Of a DNA stretch of 64,000 nucleotides, positions 25,322-36,546 are shown one piece after another. Position 1 is the first letter of the stretch. Each line of letters starts with the position of its first letter. The stretch is taken from positions 62,001 through 126,000 of the forward strand of contig NZ_ATWY01000005.1 of the NCBI RefSeq assembly GCF_000421405.1. Direction: 5' to 3'. The notes beneath the pieces were generated by a model that saw nothing but the letters and a program-made list of their open reading frames with translations, was not told the DNA's origin and made no database searches. A program made the position numbers and the translations under genes. This DNA is from Butyrivibrio sp. NC2007. Its GTDB lineage: Bacteria > Bacillota > Clostridia > Lachnospirales > Lachnospiraceae.

Positions 25322-26353
25322 TTGGAACTTGATGAGAGAAAGAGAACCATACTACATGCAATAGTAAGGAACTACCTTGAGACAGGAGAGCCTGTCGGAT
25401 CAAGGACTATTTCCAAGGATACTGATCTTAACTTGAGTTCAGCCACCATCAGAAATGAGATGGCAGACCTTGAGGAGATGGGACTTATAATTCAGCCCCA
25501 CACTTCTGCGGGAAGAATTCCTTCCGACCAGGGCTACAGAGTCTATGTAGATGAGATGCTCAGGGACAAGGAACAGGAAGTTGAGAACATGAAGGAGATG
25601 CTTCTTGATAAGGAAGAGAAGCTTGAGAACCTCCTTAAGCAGGTGGCTAAGACCCTAGCGGTTGATACCAACTACGCCACAATGATCTCAGCACCCCAGA
25701 TCCGCAAGAACAAGCTCAAGTTCATCCAGATTTCCAAGGTTGATGCAGAGCACCTTCTGGCGACCATCGTCATAGAAGGAAACGTCATTAAGAACAAGAT
25801 CATTCCCGTTGAAGAGGAACTTGATGACGCAACAATGCTCAAGCTTAACATTCTCATGAATACAAGGCTGGACGGACTTGCTGTAGAGGACATTAACTTA
25901 GGCCTTATCGCAGCAGTCAAGCAGGAAGCCGGAATTCATAGTGAGATCATCGGAAACGTCATCGATGCAGCTGCAGAATCAATTACAGCTGATGACGACC
26001 TTCAGATATATACCAGCGGTACGATGAACTTCTTTAAGTATCCTGAGCTTACGGATTCGGCCAAGGCCAGCGAGCTCATCAGCACCTTTGAGGATACCAA
26101 GGACCTTTCGAGTATCGTTGAGGACACACTCTCCTCTGACCATGAAGAGACCGGAATCCAGGTCTACATCGGTAACGAGACACCGATCCAGTCCATGAAG
26201 GACTGCAGCGTTGTTACCGCAACGTACGAGCTTGGTGATGGCATGAAGGGTACGGTAGGAATCATCGGACCCAAGAGAATGGATTACGACAAGGTTATAA
26301 AGACGCTTAAGAACATGCGTCACGCACTTGATGATCTATATAAAAGGGACTAG
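25322..26353 (+). CDS. hrcA: Heat-inducible transcription repressor HrcA
   Basis: 343 residues from a TTG start at 25322, preceded by AGAGGAAGGGG at about 8 bases. This gives the canonical LELDERKRTILHAIV start; the frame is open further upstream, even through the CIRCE, but without a ribosome site. N-terminal winged helix (about 1-75, with SSATIRNEMADLEEMGLI) is followed by the GAF-like HrcA domain and its GIIGPKRMDY motif near the end. It binds CIRCE and represses the operon. The non-ATG start may keep repressor levels low. Confidence 0.94.
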   Translation: MELDERKRTILHAIVRNYLETGEPVGSRTISKDTDLNLSSATIRNEMADLEEMGLIIQPHTSAGRIPSDQGYRVYVDEMLRDKEQEVENMKEMLLDKEEKLENLLKQVAKTLAVDTNYATMISAPQIRKNKLKFIQISKVDAEHLLATIVIEGNVIKNKIIPVEEELDDATMLKLNILMNTRLDGLAVEDINLGLIAAVKQEAGIHSEIIGNVIDAAAESITADDDLQIYTSGTMNFFKYPELTDSAKASELISTFEDTKDLSSIVEDTLSSDHEETGIQVYIGNETPIQSMKDCSVVTATYELGDGMKGTVGIIGPKRMDYDKVIKTLKNMRHALDDLYKRD

Positions 26354-26383
26354 CTCCCATAAGCTTTAAGGAGGCAATTTGAA

Positions 26384-27028
26384 TTGAGCGAAGATAAGAA
26401 GAAGGCTTCTTCCAAGGCTAAAACAGCTGAGGAAAAGAAAAAAGAAGAAGTTCTTGAGAACATCATGGAAGAACTTGAAGAGGAAGCCAAAGAGAAAGAA
26501 ACAGCACAGACACCTGATACACAGGAGGAAAAAGATGATGCTGAAAAAGAGGCTACTGTAGAAAAAGAAAAAAATAAAAAAGAAAAGAAGAATCCGCTTC
26601 AGGAAAAGATCGATGAACTTAACGACAAAGTCCTGAGACAGATGGCGGAGTTTGAGAACTTCAGGAAGAGAACCGACAAAGAGAAATCACAGCAGTTCGA
26701 ACTTGGTCAGGGCAATGTCCTTGAGAAGCTCCTTCCTGTAGTAGATAACTTTGAGAGAGGTCTTGCAGCAGTTCCCGAAGCTGAGAAAGACGGAGCTTTT
26801 GCAGACGGCATGAACAAGATTTACAAGCAGCTCATCAAGCAGCTTGAAGATCTCGGAGTAACCCCCATAGAAGCGGTTGGAAAAGAGTTTGATCCAAACC
26901 TCCACAATGCAGTAATGCAGGTGGAATCCCAGGAATACGAATCCGGAATCGTTGCCCAGGAGCTTCAGAAGGGATACATGTTCCATGATACAGTGCTCAG
27001 ACACAGCATGGTGGCTGTAGCACAATAA
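26384..27028 (+). CDS. grpE: GrpE nucleotide exchange factor
   Basis: 214 residues. Residues 1-75 are a highly charged Lys/Glu low-complexity extension, then the GrpE coiled coil (about 78-130, QMAEFENFRKRTDKEK) and beta domain (NPEFD-like GKEFDPNLHNAVMQVE, KGYMFHDTVLRHSMVAVAQ). Releases ADP from DnaK. The start is TTG at 26384 after AAGGAGG with about 10 bases spacing; no in-frame ATG lies near. Second gene of the CIRCE operon. Confidence 0.95.
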   Translation: MSEDKKKASSKAKTAEEKKKEEVLENIMEELEEEAKEKETAQTPDTQEEKDDAEKEATVEKEKNKKEKKNPLQEKIDELNDKVLRQMAEFENFRKRTDKEKSQQFELGQGNVLEKLLPVVDNFERGLAAVPEAEKDGAFADGMNKIYKQLIKQLEDLGVTPIEAVGKEFDPNLHNAVMQVESQEYESGIVAQELQKGYMFHDTVLRHSMVAVAQ

Positions 27029-27058
27029 CTTAGTAAATACAGAATCTTATTATTATAA

Positions 27059-28960
<1,902 letters not shown>

Positions 28961-28965
28961 GTTAA

Positions 28966-30144
28966 ATGGCGGAACAGAAACGCGACTATTATGAGGTCCT
29001 GGGCGTTGGTAAGAATGCCACTGAGGACGAAATAAAGAAAGCATACAGAGTGCTTGCCAAGAAGTATCACCCGGATATGAATCCGGGTGATGCGACTGCA
29101 GCCGATAAGTTCAAGGAAGCATCCGAAGCTTATGCGGTACTTTCTGACCCTGAGAAGAAGCGTCAGTATGACCAGTTCGGACATGCGGCCTTTGAGGGCG
29201 GCGGTAATCCCTTCAGTGGTGGATTCGACTTTAACGGTGCAGACTTTGGCGACATCTTTGGTGATATATTCGGTGACTTCTTCGGAGGCGGACGTGCAAG
29301 AGGCGGCGCAAGAAGTGGCCCTTCAAAGGGTGCCAATCTTCGTGCAAGCGTGCGCATAACCTTCCTTGAGGCTGTATTTGGCTGCGAGAAAGAGCTTGAG
29401 CTCACCATCAAGGATCCATGCCCAACATGTCATGGAACCGGAGCTAAACCCGGAACATCACCACAGACATGTACCAAGTGCGGTGGTAAGGGACAGATTG
29501 TATATACACAGCAGTCCTTCTTTGGCACTGTAAGAAACGTTCAGACATGTCCTGAATGTGGCGGTACAGGTAAGGTCATCAAAGAGAAGTGTGCCGACTG
29601 TCACGGAACCGGATACATTGCAAGTCGCAAGAAGATCAAGGTTACAATTCCTGCCGGCATTGATAACGGCCAGAGTGTAAGAATAAGAGAAAAGGGTGAA
29701 CCCGGAGTCAACGGCGGACCAAGAGGAGACCTTCTTGTTGAGGTTGTTGTATCTGAGCATCCTATTTTCCAGAGAGACGGTTACAACGTTTATTCAATGG
29801 TTCCTGTATCCTTTGCTATTGCAGCACTGGGCGGAACAGTTCTTATAGATACTGTCGACGGTAAGGTAGCTTACGATGTTAAGGCCGGAACCCAGACAGA
29901 CACAAGAGTAAGACTTCGCGGAAAGGGTATCCCATCCCTTAGAGACAAGGAGCAGAGAGGTGACCACTACGTAACACTTGTGGTACAGGTTCCTGAGAAA
30001 CTCTCCAAGGAAGCTAAGGACCTTCTTAAGAAGTTCGATGAAAAGACAGGCGATTCTCTTACAGCAGCTGAGAGACTCATGGGTAATGAAGATAGTAACT
30101 CCGGAGGCTCAGGCGGCAAAAAGAAAAAGAAATTTTGGGAGTGA
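28966..30144 (+). CDS. dnaJ: Chaperone DnaJ
   Basis: 392 residues. J domain with [10 protein letters not shown] (HPD at about 34-36), a Gly/Phe-rich segment (about 76-115), and a zinc domain with four CxxCxGxG repeats ([32 protein letters not shown] at about 148-215), then the C-terminal peptide-binding domain. The C-terminus is a Gly/Ser stretch plus poly-Lys (KKKKKFWE). It lies 5 bases after dnaK and closes the chaperone part of the operon before a terminator. Confidence 0.97.
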   Translation: MAEQKRDYYEVLGVGKNATEDEIKKAYRVLAKKYHPDMNPGDATAADKFKEASEAYAVLSDPEKKRQYDQFGHAAFEGGGNPFSGGFDFNGADFGDIFGDIFGDFFGGGRARGGARSGPSKGANLRASVRITFLEAVFGCEKELELTIKDPCPTCHGTGAKPGTSPQTCTKCGGKGQIVYTQQSFFGTVRNVQTCPECGGTGKVIKEKCADCHGTGYIASRKKIKVTIPAGIDNGQSVRIREKGEPGVNGGPRGDLLVEVVVSEHPIFQRDGYNVYSMVPVSFAIAALGGTVLIDTVDGKVAYDVKAGTQTDTRVRLRGKGIPSLRDKEQRGDHYVTLVVQVPEKLSKEAKDLLKKFDEKTGDSLTAAERLMGNEDSNSGGSGGKKKKKFWE

Positions 30145-30160
30145 CGCTGATTTATGATAT

Positions 30161-30198
30161 ACTACCGTAGTTAGAAGCATTAACTACGGTAGTTTTTT
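30161..30198 (+). terminator. Strong terminator between dnaJ and prmA
   Basis: 13-bp perfect stem ACTACCGTAGTTA / TAACTACGGTAGT (30161-30173, 30181-30193), 7-base loop and six T. An extended -10-like TGATATACT (30155-30163) overlaps its left arm and could drive prmA. Confidence 0.9.
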
Positions 30199-30221
30199 AC
30201 GTGTGAAAGAGGAATTCTATT

Positions 30222-31259
30222 ATGAAATGGATGCGTTTCCGTGTAAGAACAAATGAAGAGTCAGAGGACATTATTGTAAGTTACCTTGAGGACATCGGTC
30301 TTGAGGGAGCGCAGATCGAGGATAATGCACCTTTATCTGCAGCAGACAAGGAGCAGATGTTCATCGATGCACCTGAGCTTGAGCCGGACGAGACAGAAAA
30401 CGGCATTGAGAGCGGAGTTGCTTATCTTAGCTTTTTTGTAGAGATAGATGATAACAACATGCTCACTGTTGAACTTCCAAATGACGAGGGAGAGATAGAG
30501 AAAGTTAAGAAGACTCCCGAAGAGATGCAGGCGGCCATAAGAGAGAAGCTTGATGAACTTAAGTCTTTTTCTGATATAGGCGACGGCACAATATCCGTTG
30601 ATGTCACCGAGGATATAGACTGGATCAATAACTGGAAACAGTACTTTCATAAATTCTATATTGATGATATACTTGTTATTCCATCCTGGGAGAAAGAGAG
30701 CGCAGAGGACGAAGGCAAGGCTAACATGGTCCTTCACATCGATCCCGGAACAGCTTTCGGTACAGGTATGCATGAGACGACACAGCTCTGCATCAGGATG
30801 CTCAAGAAATATGTAACAGCGGACACAGAGCTTTTGGATGTCGGAACAGGAAGCGGAGTTCTTTCAATCCTTGCCCTTATGTTCGGAGCTAAGCACGCTG
30901 TGGGAACAGACCTTGATAAATGCGCAGTTCCTGCGGTAAAAGAAAATATGGAGAACAATGGTATTTCTGCCGATAAGTTTGACATGATGATCGGCAATAT
31001 CATTGACGATAAAGAAGTCCAGGACAAGGTTGGATACGATAAGTATGACATCGTTGTCGCAAACATCCTGGCAAACGTACTGGTTCCTTTGACACCGGTC
31101 ATCCTTAACCAGCTTAAGAGCGGCGGAATCTACATCACTTCAGGTATCATCAACACCAAGGAAGAGGAAGTAAAGAAGGCGCATCTTGATGCAGGTCTTG
31201 AGATCCTCGAGATCCATCATCAGGGAGACTGGGTTTCAATCACATCGAGGAAAAACTGA
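30222..31259 (+). CDS. prmA: Ribosomal protein L11 methyltransferase
   Basis: 345 residues. Trimethylates ribosomal protein L11. An N-terminal substrate domain containing WINNWKQYFHKF (about 126-137) is followed by a class I SAM domain: DPGTAFGTGMHETTQLC (about 174-190), LLDVGTGSGVLSI (about 203-215) and IVANILANVLVPL. A roughly 40-residue acidic insertion (about 45-100) is longer than in the E. coli protein. Start ATG after AGAGGAATTCTATT; its stop overlaps the rsmE ATG by one base. Confidence 0.95.
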   Translation: MKWMRFRVRTNEESEDIIVSYLEDIGLEGAQIEDNAPLSAADKEQMFIDAPELEPDETENGIESGVAYLSFFVEIDDNNMLTVELPNDEGEIEKVKKTPEEMQAAIREKLDELKSFSDIGDGTISVDVTEDIDWINNWKQYFHKFYIDDILVIPSWEKESAEDEGKANMVLHIDPGTAFGTGMHETTQLCIRMLKKYVTADTELLDVGTGSGVLSILALMFGAKHAVGTDLDKCAVPAVKENMENNGISADKFDMMIGNIIDDKEVQDKVGYDKYDIVVANILANVLVPLTPVILNQLKSGGIYITSGIINTKEEEVKKAHLDAGLEILEIHHQGDWVSITSRKN

Positions 31260-32017
31260 TGTTTCATTTCTTTGTAGACAGCTGTCAGGTGAGTCCTGAC
31301 CTCAAGAAGGTCGAGATAACAGGCAGCGATTACAACCACATAGTAAACGTCCTTCGCATGAAGGTGGGAGAGCAGTTCTCTGTAAGCATCAGAGAAGAGG
31401 ATGAAGGGCGAGAGCTCTTTTACGAGATTGAAGAGATAAGGGATTCATCCGTCATCGGCAATCTGTGCTTTATAGAAGAGCTTGGGAACGAGCTGCCCTC
31501 TAAGATATATCTTTTCCAGGGACTTCCCAAGGTTGATAAGATGGAGCTCATCATCCAGAAGGCGGTTGAACTTGGAGCCTTTAAGATCGTGCCCATGAAG
31601 ACCAAGAGGTGCGTTGTTAAGATCGATGAGAAGAAGGCTCCTGCCAAGATAAAGAGGTGGCAGGCAATTTCCGAGGCTGCTGCCAAGCAGAGTAAGCGTG
31701 GCATCATTCCGGAAGTTTTAATGCCCATGACCATGAAGCAGGCCATAGAGTACTGCGGGAGCGAAGGCATTGAAGTGCGCCTTATTCCCTACGAGAATGC
31801 AAAAGACATATCGGTGACCAGGCAGATAATTGAGGATATTAAACCCGGCCAGAATATAGCTCTTTTCATCGGACCCGAAGGGGGATTTTCCGAGGAAGAG
31901 ATAGCGCTGTGCTCAGAGAATAACATAAAGCCCATCACACTGGGCAAGAGGATTCTGAGAACTGAGACAGCCGGATTTACAGCAATAGCATGGCTTATGT
32001 ATCACCTTGAAAGCTGA
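31259..32017 (+). CDS. rsmE: 16S rRNA (uracil-1498-N3)-methyltransferase
   Basis: 252 residues with the SPOUT/trefoil-knot layout: N-terminal PUA-like part (DYNHIVNVLRMKVGE) and the knot with FIGPEGGFSEEEI (about 198-210) and LGKRILRTETAGFTAIAWL at the end. Methylates U1498 of 16S rRNA. It is fused in translation to prmA (TGATG), a common Firmicute arrangement. Confidence 0.95.
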   Translation: MFHFFVDSCQVSPDLKKVEITGSDYNHIVNVLRMKVGEQFSVSIREEDEGRELFYEIEEIRDSSVIGNLCFIEELGNELPSKIYLFQGLPKVDKMELIIQKAVELGAFKIVPMKTKRCVVKIDEKKAPAKIKRWQAISEAAAKQSKRGIIPEVLMPMTMKQAIEYCGSEGIEVRLIPYENAKDISVTRQIIEDIKPGQNIALFIGPEGGFSEEEIALCSENNIKPITLGKRILRTETAGFTAIAWLMYHLES

Positions 32018-32025
32018 GAAATAAA

Positions 32026-33183
32026 ATGAGAGCATATTTAGATAATTCAGCCACCACAAGAGCTTACGACGAAGTAGCACAGCTGGTGGCCAGGATAATG
32101 ACAGAAGAATACGGAAACGCTTCAAGTGTCCATCATATGGGCGTGGTTTCAAGCAACAGACTCTTTAGTGCAAGAGAGACTATAGCGGATACTTTGAAGG
32201 TTGATCCTGCGGAGATAGTATTTACCTCCGGAGGAACAGAGTCAGACAACACGGCAATAATCGGTGCTGCCAGAGCCAATGCCTGGAGAGGTAAGCACAT
32301 CATAACAACTTCAATTGAGCATCCGGCTGTTTTGGAGAGCTGCCAGGAGCTTGTTAAGGAAGGGTTCGAGGTAACCTATCTTCCTGTTGATGAGACCGGT
32401 GTTGTCAGGCTTGAAGACCTTAAGGACGCCATAAGAGAAGATACCATCCTGGTGTCAATGATGTTTGTAAACAATGAGATCGGCGCAGTTGAACCGATTG
32501 CTGAGGCCGGCAAGCTCATAAAATCTATAAATGAACAGATAGTATTTCACGTAGATGCTGTGCAGGCCTACGGCAAGTTCAGGATAAGACCAAAGTCCAT
32601 GAACATCGACCTTTTGGCTGTCAGCGCCCACAAGATCCACGGACCGAAGGGTGTGGGATTTTTGTACATCAAAAAAGGTACAAAGATTGTCCCAATCTGC
32701 TACGGCGGAGGCCAGCAAAAGGGCATGAGATCCGGAACCGAGAACGTCCCGGGAATCGCAGGAATGGCCCTGGCTGCGCAGATGTGCTACGATGATTTTG
32801 ATACAAAGATAAGTGCTCTTTACGAGCTCAAGAAATACCTGATGGAGAGCCTTACTGAGAGGATTTCCGACATAAGGCTTAACGGCCCTGAGTGCGAGAA
32901 GGGAGCTCCGCATATTGTGAGCGTCTCAATCAAGGGACTGGCGGCGGAGACCATCCTTAACATGCTAAGTAGCAAGGAGATCTACGTCTCAGCCGGAAGT
33001 GCATGTACTTCCAACAATCCACACGTTTCGGACACACTAAAGGCCATCGGGCTTGATAAGAGTCTTTTGGAATCAACCATTCGTATCAGTATGTCCACGC
33101 AGACAACCAAAGAGGAGATCGACTACCTTCTGGATGTCCTCTCTTCACAGGTAGAAACCATGAGAAAGTTTTACAGGCATTAA
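32026..33183 (+). CDS. Cysteine desulfurase (NifS/IscS family; NifZ-like partner of ThiI)
   Basis: 385 residues. PLP enzyme releasing sulfur from cysteine as a persulfide. MRAYLDNSATTRAYDEV start, TSGGTESDNTAIIGAA near residue 66, the PLP lysine in SAHKIHGPKGVGFLY (about 201-215) and the catalytic Cys in SAGSACTSNNP (about 323-333). It lies 8 bases after rsmE and 10 before thiI. In Bacillus a dedicated desulfurase next to thiI feeds sulfur to it; the same role is inferred here. Confidence 0.94.
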   Translation: MRAYLDNSATTRAYDEVAQLVARIMTEEYGNASSVHHMGVVSSNRLFSARETIADTLKVDPAEIVFTSGGTESDNTAIIGAARANAWRGKHIITTSIEHPAVLESCQELVKEGFEVTYLPVDETGVVRLEDLKDAIREDTILVSMMFVNNEIGAVEPIAEAGKLIKSINEQIVFHVDAVQAYGKFRIRPKSMNIDLLAVSAHKIHGPKGVGFLYIKKGTKIVPICYGGGQQKGMRSGTENVPGIAGMALAAQMCYDDFDTKISALYELKKYLMESLTERISDIRLNGPECEKGAPHIVSVSIKGLAAETILNMLSSKEIYVSAGSACTSNNPHVSDTLKAIGLDKSLLESTIRISMSTQTTKEEIDYLLDVLSSQVETMRKFYRH

Positions 33184-33193
33184 GGAGAAAGAT

Positions 33194-34396
33194 ATGCAGT
33201 ACCATGCTTTTGTTATCAAATACGCAGAGATAGGAGTTAAGGGCAAGAACAGATACATCTTTGAGGACGCTCTTGTTAAGCAGATCAAAAGAGTTCTTGC
33301 AAAGTGCGACGGAGAGTTCAAGATCTCCAAGGTAGCAGGAAGAGTATATATCGAGGCTACAGGCTTTGATTTTGACGAGACAGTTTCCGCGCTCCAGAGA
33401 GTCTTTGGAATAACCGGAATCTGTCCTGCTGTGACAATAGAAAGAGACGGAGAGAACAACCTTCCGGATGTAGACGGAGTGTGCAAGGCGGTTGTTGACT
33501 TTGTTGACGGAGTATACCCGGACAAGAAGCGCACCTTCAAGGTTAAGTGCAGAAGAGTTGATAAGAGCTATCCTATGGATTCCATGGAGATGGCAGCTGA
33601 GATCGGCGGCAGAATCCTTGATGCTTACCCAGAGATGAAGGTTGACGTGCATGACCCTCAGATCCTTATAAATGTTGAGATTCGTGAGAAGCTCAACATC
33701 TTCTCTGAGATCATCCCGGGACCCGGAGGAATGCCCATCGGTACAGCAGGAAAGGCAATGCTTCTTCTTTCCGGCGGAATTGATTCACCTGTTGCAGGCT
33801 ACATGATCGCCAAGAGAGGTGTTGATATGGAGGCTGTTTACTTCAATGCTCCTCCATACACCAGTGAGATGGCCAAGCAGAAGGTTGTCGACCTGGCAGG
33901 TGTTATCGCCAAGTACACAGGTAACATCAAGCTTCATGTTATCAACTTTACAGATATTCAGATGTACATATATGAAAAGTGCCCACACGACGAGCTTACC
34001 ATCATCATGAGAAGATACATGATGAAGATCGCAGATATCCTGGCAGCAAGATCCGGATGCATGGGACTTGTAACCGGTGAGAGCATCGGACAGGTAGCAT
34101 CCCAGACTATGCAGAGCCTTATGTGTACAGGTGAGGTGGTAAAAGACATGCCGGTTTACAGGCCACTTATCGCCTTTGATAAGCAGGATATCGTAGATAT
34201 CTCTGTTAAGATTGATGCCTATGAGACATCAATCCTTCCTTACGAGGACTGCTGCACTATCTTTGTTGCAAAACACCCTGTAACAAAGCCAAGGCTCGAT
34301 ATTATTGAAAGACACGAGGAGGACCTCGCAGAGAAGATCGATGAGCTGGTTCAGATAGCGCTTGATACAGACGAAGTAATTGAGATAAAGAAATAA
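33194..34396 (+). CDS. thiI: tRNA 4-thiouridine synthase ThiI (no rhodanese domain)
   Basis: 400 residues. N-terminal ferredoxin-like and THUMP domains (about 1-165) and a PP-loop ATPase with LLLSGGIDSPVAGYM (about 195-209), then TGESIGQVASQT. Makes s4U8 in tRNA and may feed thiamine synthesis. The C-terminal rhodanese domain of the E. coli enzyme is absent, as in most Firmicutes; the adjacent cysteine desulfurase likely supplies sulfur directly. Ribosome site AAGGAGAAAGAT. Confidence 0.95.
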   Translation: MQYHAFVIKYAEIGVKGKNRYIFEDALVKQIKRVLAKCDGEFKISKVAGRVYIEATGFDFDETVSALQRVFGITGICPAVTIERDGENNLPDVDGVCKAVVDFVDGVYPDKKRTFKVKCRRVDKSYPMDSMEMAAEIGGRILDAYPEMKVDVHDPQILINVEIREKLNIFSEIIPGPGGMPIGTAGKAMLLLSGGIDSPVAGYMIAKRGVDMEAVYFNAPPYTSEMAKQKVVDLAGVIAKYTGNIKLHVINFTDIQMYIYEKCPHDELTIIMRRYMMKIADILAARSGCMGLVTGESIGQVASQTMQSLMCTGEVVKDMPVYRPLIAFDKQDIVDISVKIDAYETSILPYEDCCTIFVAKHPVTKPRLDIIERHEEDLAEKIDELVQIALDTDEVIEIKK

Positions 34397-34410
34397 AGCG
34401 GTATTTATGC

Positions 34411-34441
34411 AAAAAAAGACCATCCCAAATTGGGATGGTCT
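34411..34441 (-). terminator. Terminator of the HPr-like gene (possibly shared with thiI)
   Basis: GACCATCCCA / TGGGATGGTC hairpin with 3-base loop. The T7 run is on the minus strand, so it mainly serves the minus gene; it also sits 15 bases after the thiI stop. Between it and the gene are a 16-base palindrome (34448-34463) and a hairpin over the HPr-like stop codon (34463-34483). Confidence 0.8.
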
Positions 34442-34478
34442 GTAATAATCTTCTTAAGAAGATCTAATCAAAAATTGA

Positions 34479-34709
34479 TTAGACCATGTAGGGCTTGAGA
34501 ACCTCAAGGATCTCTTCAGCGCCGTCTTCTGCATGGATATTAAGGTCGATCGGCTTTGAAAGATCGAGTGAGAAAATACCCATAATAGACTTGGCATCGA
34601 TAACATATCTTCCTGATACAAGGTCGAAGTCATAATCGAACTTCGTAATATCGTTTACGAAAGATTTAACCTTATCGATGGAATTTAAAGAAATCTTAAC
34701 TGTCTTCAT
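34479..34709 (-). CDS. HPr-like protein lacking the active-site histidine
   Basis: 76 residues. The Ser46 region of HPr is clear (AKSIMGIFSLDLSKPIDL, serine at about 41), but the place of the IHARPA active-site loop is SIDKVKSFVND, with no histidine. It therefore cannot carry phosphate from enzyme I in the usual way. If the serine is phosphorylated it could act as a regulator, like the Crh protein of Bacillus; that is inference. It is a single minus-strand gene between thiI and mtaB with its own terminator. Minus-strand site GAAGGAGGTACTTGACCA lies before the ATG. Confidence 0.85.
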   Translation of the reverse strand: MKTVKISLNSIDKVKSFVNDITKFDYDFDLVSGRYVIDAKSIMGIFSLDLSKPIDLNIHAEDGAEEILEVLKPYMV

Positions 34710-34783
34710 TGGTCAAGTACCTCCTTCTTTTCTTTATAGTAAACGTATGATTGTCAAAAGTCAATGAGGTTTTCAACATAAAA

Positions 34784-36133
34784 ATGAATAAGATTAGTGG
34801 TTTGAAGGTTGCAATGCACAACCTTGGTTGCAAAGTTAATAGTTATGAGATGGATGTAATGGGGCAAAAGCTGTCTGCTGCAGGCTGTGAAATCGTGCCA
34901 TTTACTGATGTTGCGGATGTTTATATCATAAACACCTGCACCGTTACCAACATCGCCGACAGAAAATCAAGACAGATGCTCCACAAGGCAAAAAAAGAAA
35001 ATCCAGGCGCTGTGGTTGTGGCTGTCGGATGCTACGTAGAGACAGGAATGGACGGCGTCAAGAAGGATGAATGCATAGATCTTGCAATCGGCAACAACAA
35101 AAAGTCAGAGATTGTTGATATTCTTGAGGAATTCGTGTCGGCAAGAGAAGGCTCTTTTGACAAGACCATGGGCGGAAAGAGCGTCATAGACATAAATGCT
35201 ACACACGAATATGAGAACATGAGACTCTCAGACCTTCCTGAGCACACAAGGGCTTACATCAAGGTTCAGGATGGCTGCAATCAGTTCTGCAGCTACTGCG
35301 TAATCCCTTACGCGAGAGGAAGGGTCAGAAGCCGTGACATGGAGGATGTTCTCTCTGAGGTGAAAGACCTTTCGGCAAAAGGACTGAAAGAGGTCGTAAT
35401 TACAGGTATTCATGTGGGCTCTTACGGTGTTGATAAGGGTGAGCCACAGCTTATAGAGCTTCTTGAGAAGGTAAATGAAATTGATGGTATAGAGAGGATC
35501 CGTATGGGCTCTATCGAACCAAGGCTCATGTCCGCTGAAAATGTTGAGAGGCTTGCAAAGATCAGTAAGCTCTGTCCTCATTTCCACTTATCTCTCCAGA
35601 GCGGATGCAACTCAGTGCTTAAGAGAATGAACAGACATTACACCGCCGAAGAGTATATGGAGTCGGTAGGTCTTTTGCGCAAGGCATTTGACAGGCCGGC
35701 TATAACCACTGACGTTATCGTTGGCTTCCCGGGCGAGACTGAGGAAGAGTTTGAGGAGTGCAGGAAATTTGCAGAGGACATTGCGTTCTATGAGATGCAT
35801 GTCTTTAAGTATTCGCCAAGAAAGGGCACCGTGGCAGCAGGTCTTCCCGACCAGCTTACCGACAGACAGAAGTCTGCAAGAAGCGATGTACTGATCGAAC
35901 TTACAGAGAGAGATTCCAAGGCCTACAGAGAGTCTTTTATCGGAGAAGAGCTCAAGGTCCTCTGGGAGGATGAAGAGGAGCACGGCGGCGCTAAATACAT
36001 GATAGGGCACACAGACAGATATGTCAGAGTTGCTGTAAAAGAGGGGACAGACGCTTATGGTGAGGCTGTATCCGGCGAGATCACAAGCGTTGTGCCAACC
36101 GGAATGCTAAACGATGAAACGCTTCTGGTTTGA
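34784..36133 (+). CDS. mtaB: tRNA t6A37 methylthiotransferase MtaB
   Basis: 449 residues from the ATG at 34784; the frame is open upstream to a TTG at 34751, but the family starts near VAMHNLGCKVN. N-terminal UPF0004 domain (NTCTVTNIADRKSRQ, three cluster Cys), a radical-SAM core with CNQFCSYCVIPYARGR (CxxxCxxC at about 163-170) and a C-terminal TRAM domain. Adds a methylthio group to t6A37 of tRNAs. NTCTVTNIADRKSR distinguishes MtaB from MiaB. The REP-like repeat begins over its stop codon. Confidence 0.93.
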   Translation: MNKISGLKVAMHNLGCKVNSYEMDVMGQKLSAAGCEIVPFTDVADVYIINTCTVTNIADRKSRQMLHKAKKENPGAVVVAVGCYVETGMDGVKKDECIDLAIGNNKKSEIVDILEEFVSAREGSFDKTMGGKSVIDINATHEYENMRLSDLPEHTRAYIKVQDGCNQFCSYCVIPYARGRVRSRDMEDVLSEVKDLSAKGLKEVVITGIHVGSYGVDKGEPQLIELLEKVNEIDGIERIRMGSIEPRLMSAENVERLAKISKLCPHFHLSLQSGCNSVLKRMNRHYTAEEYMESVGLLRKAFDRPAITTDVIVGFPGETEEEFEECRKFAEDIAFYEMHVFKYSPRKGTVAAGLPDQLTDRQKSARSDVLIELTERDSKAYRESFIGEELKVLWEDEEEHGGAKYMIGHTDRYVRVAVKEGTDAYGEAVSGEITSVVPTGMLNDETLLV

Positions 36134-36162
36134 GTCAATGGGGACGTTTCAGTTTGACTCAA
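36130..36162. repeat. REP-like 31-base repeat, single copy
   Basis: TTGAGTCA...GGGGACGTTTCA...TTGACTCAA, overlapping the mtaB stop codon. Same family as 3176-3240 and 43511-43587; here the TTGAGTCA/TGACTCAA ends are perfect inverted repeats. Confidence 0.75.
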
Positions 36163-36270
36163 ATTTGAACAAATGCAAATGGTTTGGTATCATTATATTG
36201 GTATATTGTTTAATTGAAGGATTATAAGAGGGAAGACTCCCTCACAAAATATAAGAATGGAGAAAAAATA

Positions 36271-36546
36271 ATGGCAGATCAGGATTTAGGAAATACCCAA
36301 TTTTTCAAAGTTGAAGTAGAACCTGAGACAGGCGTTAAAAAGGTACTTTCAGTAGTTTATGATGCACTTCTTGAGAAGGGCTACAACCCTGTAAACCAGA
36401 TCGTTGGTTACATCATGTCCGGAGACCCTACATACATCACAAGCCACAAGGGTGCAAGAAGTCTTATCATGAAGGTTGAGAGAGATGAACTCGTTGAGGA
36501 GATGCTCACAGAGTACATTAAGAGCAACGATTGGGCTAAGAAGTAA
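36271..36546 (+). CDS. ireB: IreB-family regulatory phosphoprotein (UPF0297)
   Basis: 91 residues from ATG 36271, close to the usual length; the frame is open upstream to 36214 but only this start has a near ribosome site (GGAGA). [40 protein letters not shown] and [18 protein letters not shown] are the UPF0297 signature. In Enterococcus IreB is phosphorylated by a Ser/Thr kinase and affects cephalosporin resistance. First of the ireB-yqgF-yrzB trio conserved in Firmicutes; it overlaps the next gene by one base (TAATG). Confidence 0.95.
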   Translation: MADQDLGNTQFFKVEVEPETGVKKVLSVVYDALLEKGYNPVNQIVGYIMSGDPTYITSHKGARSLIMKVERDELVEEMLTEYIKSNDWAKK

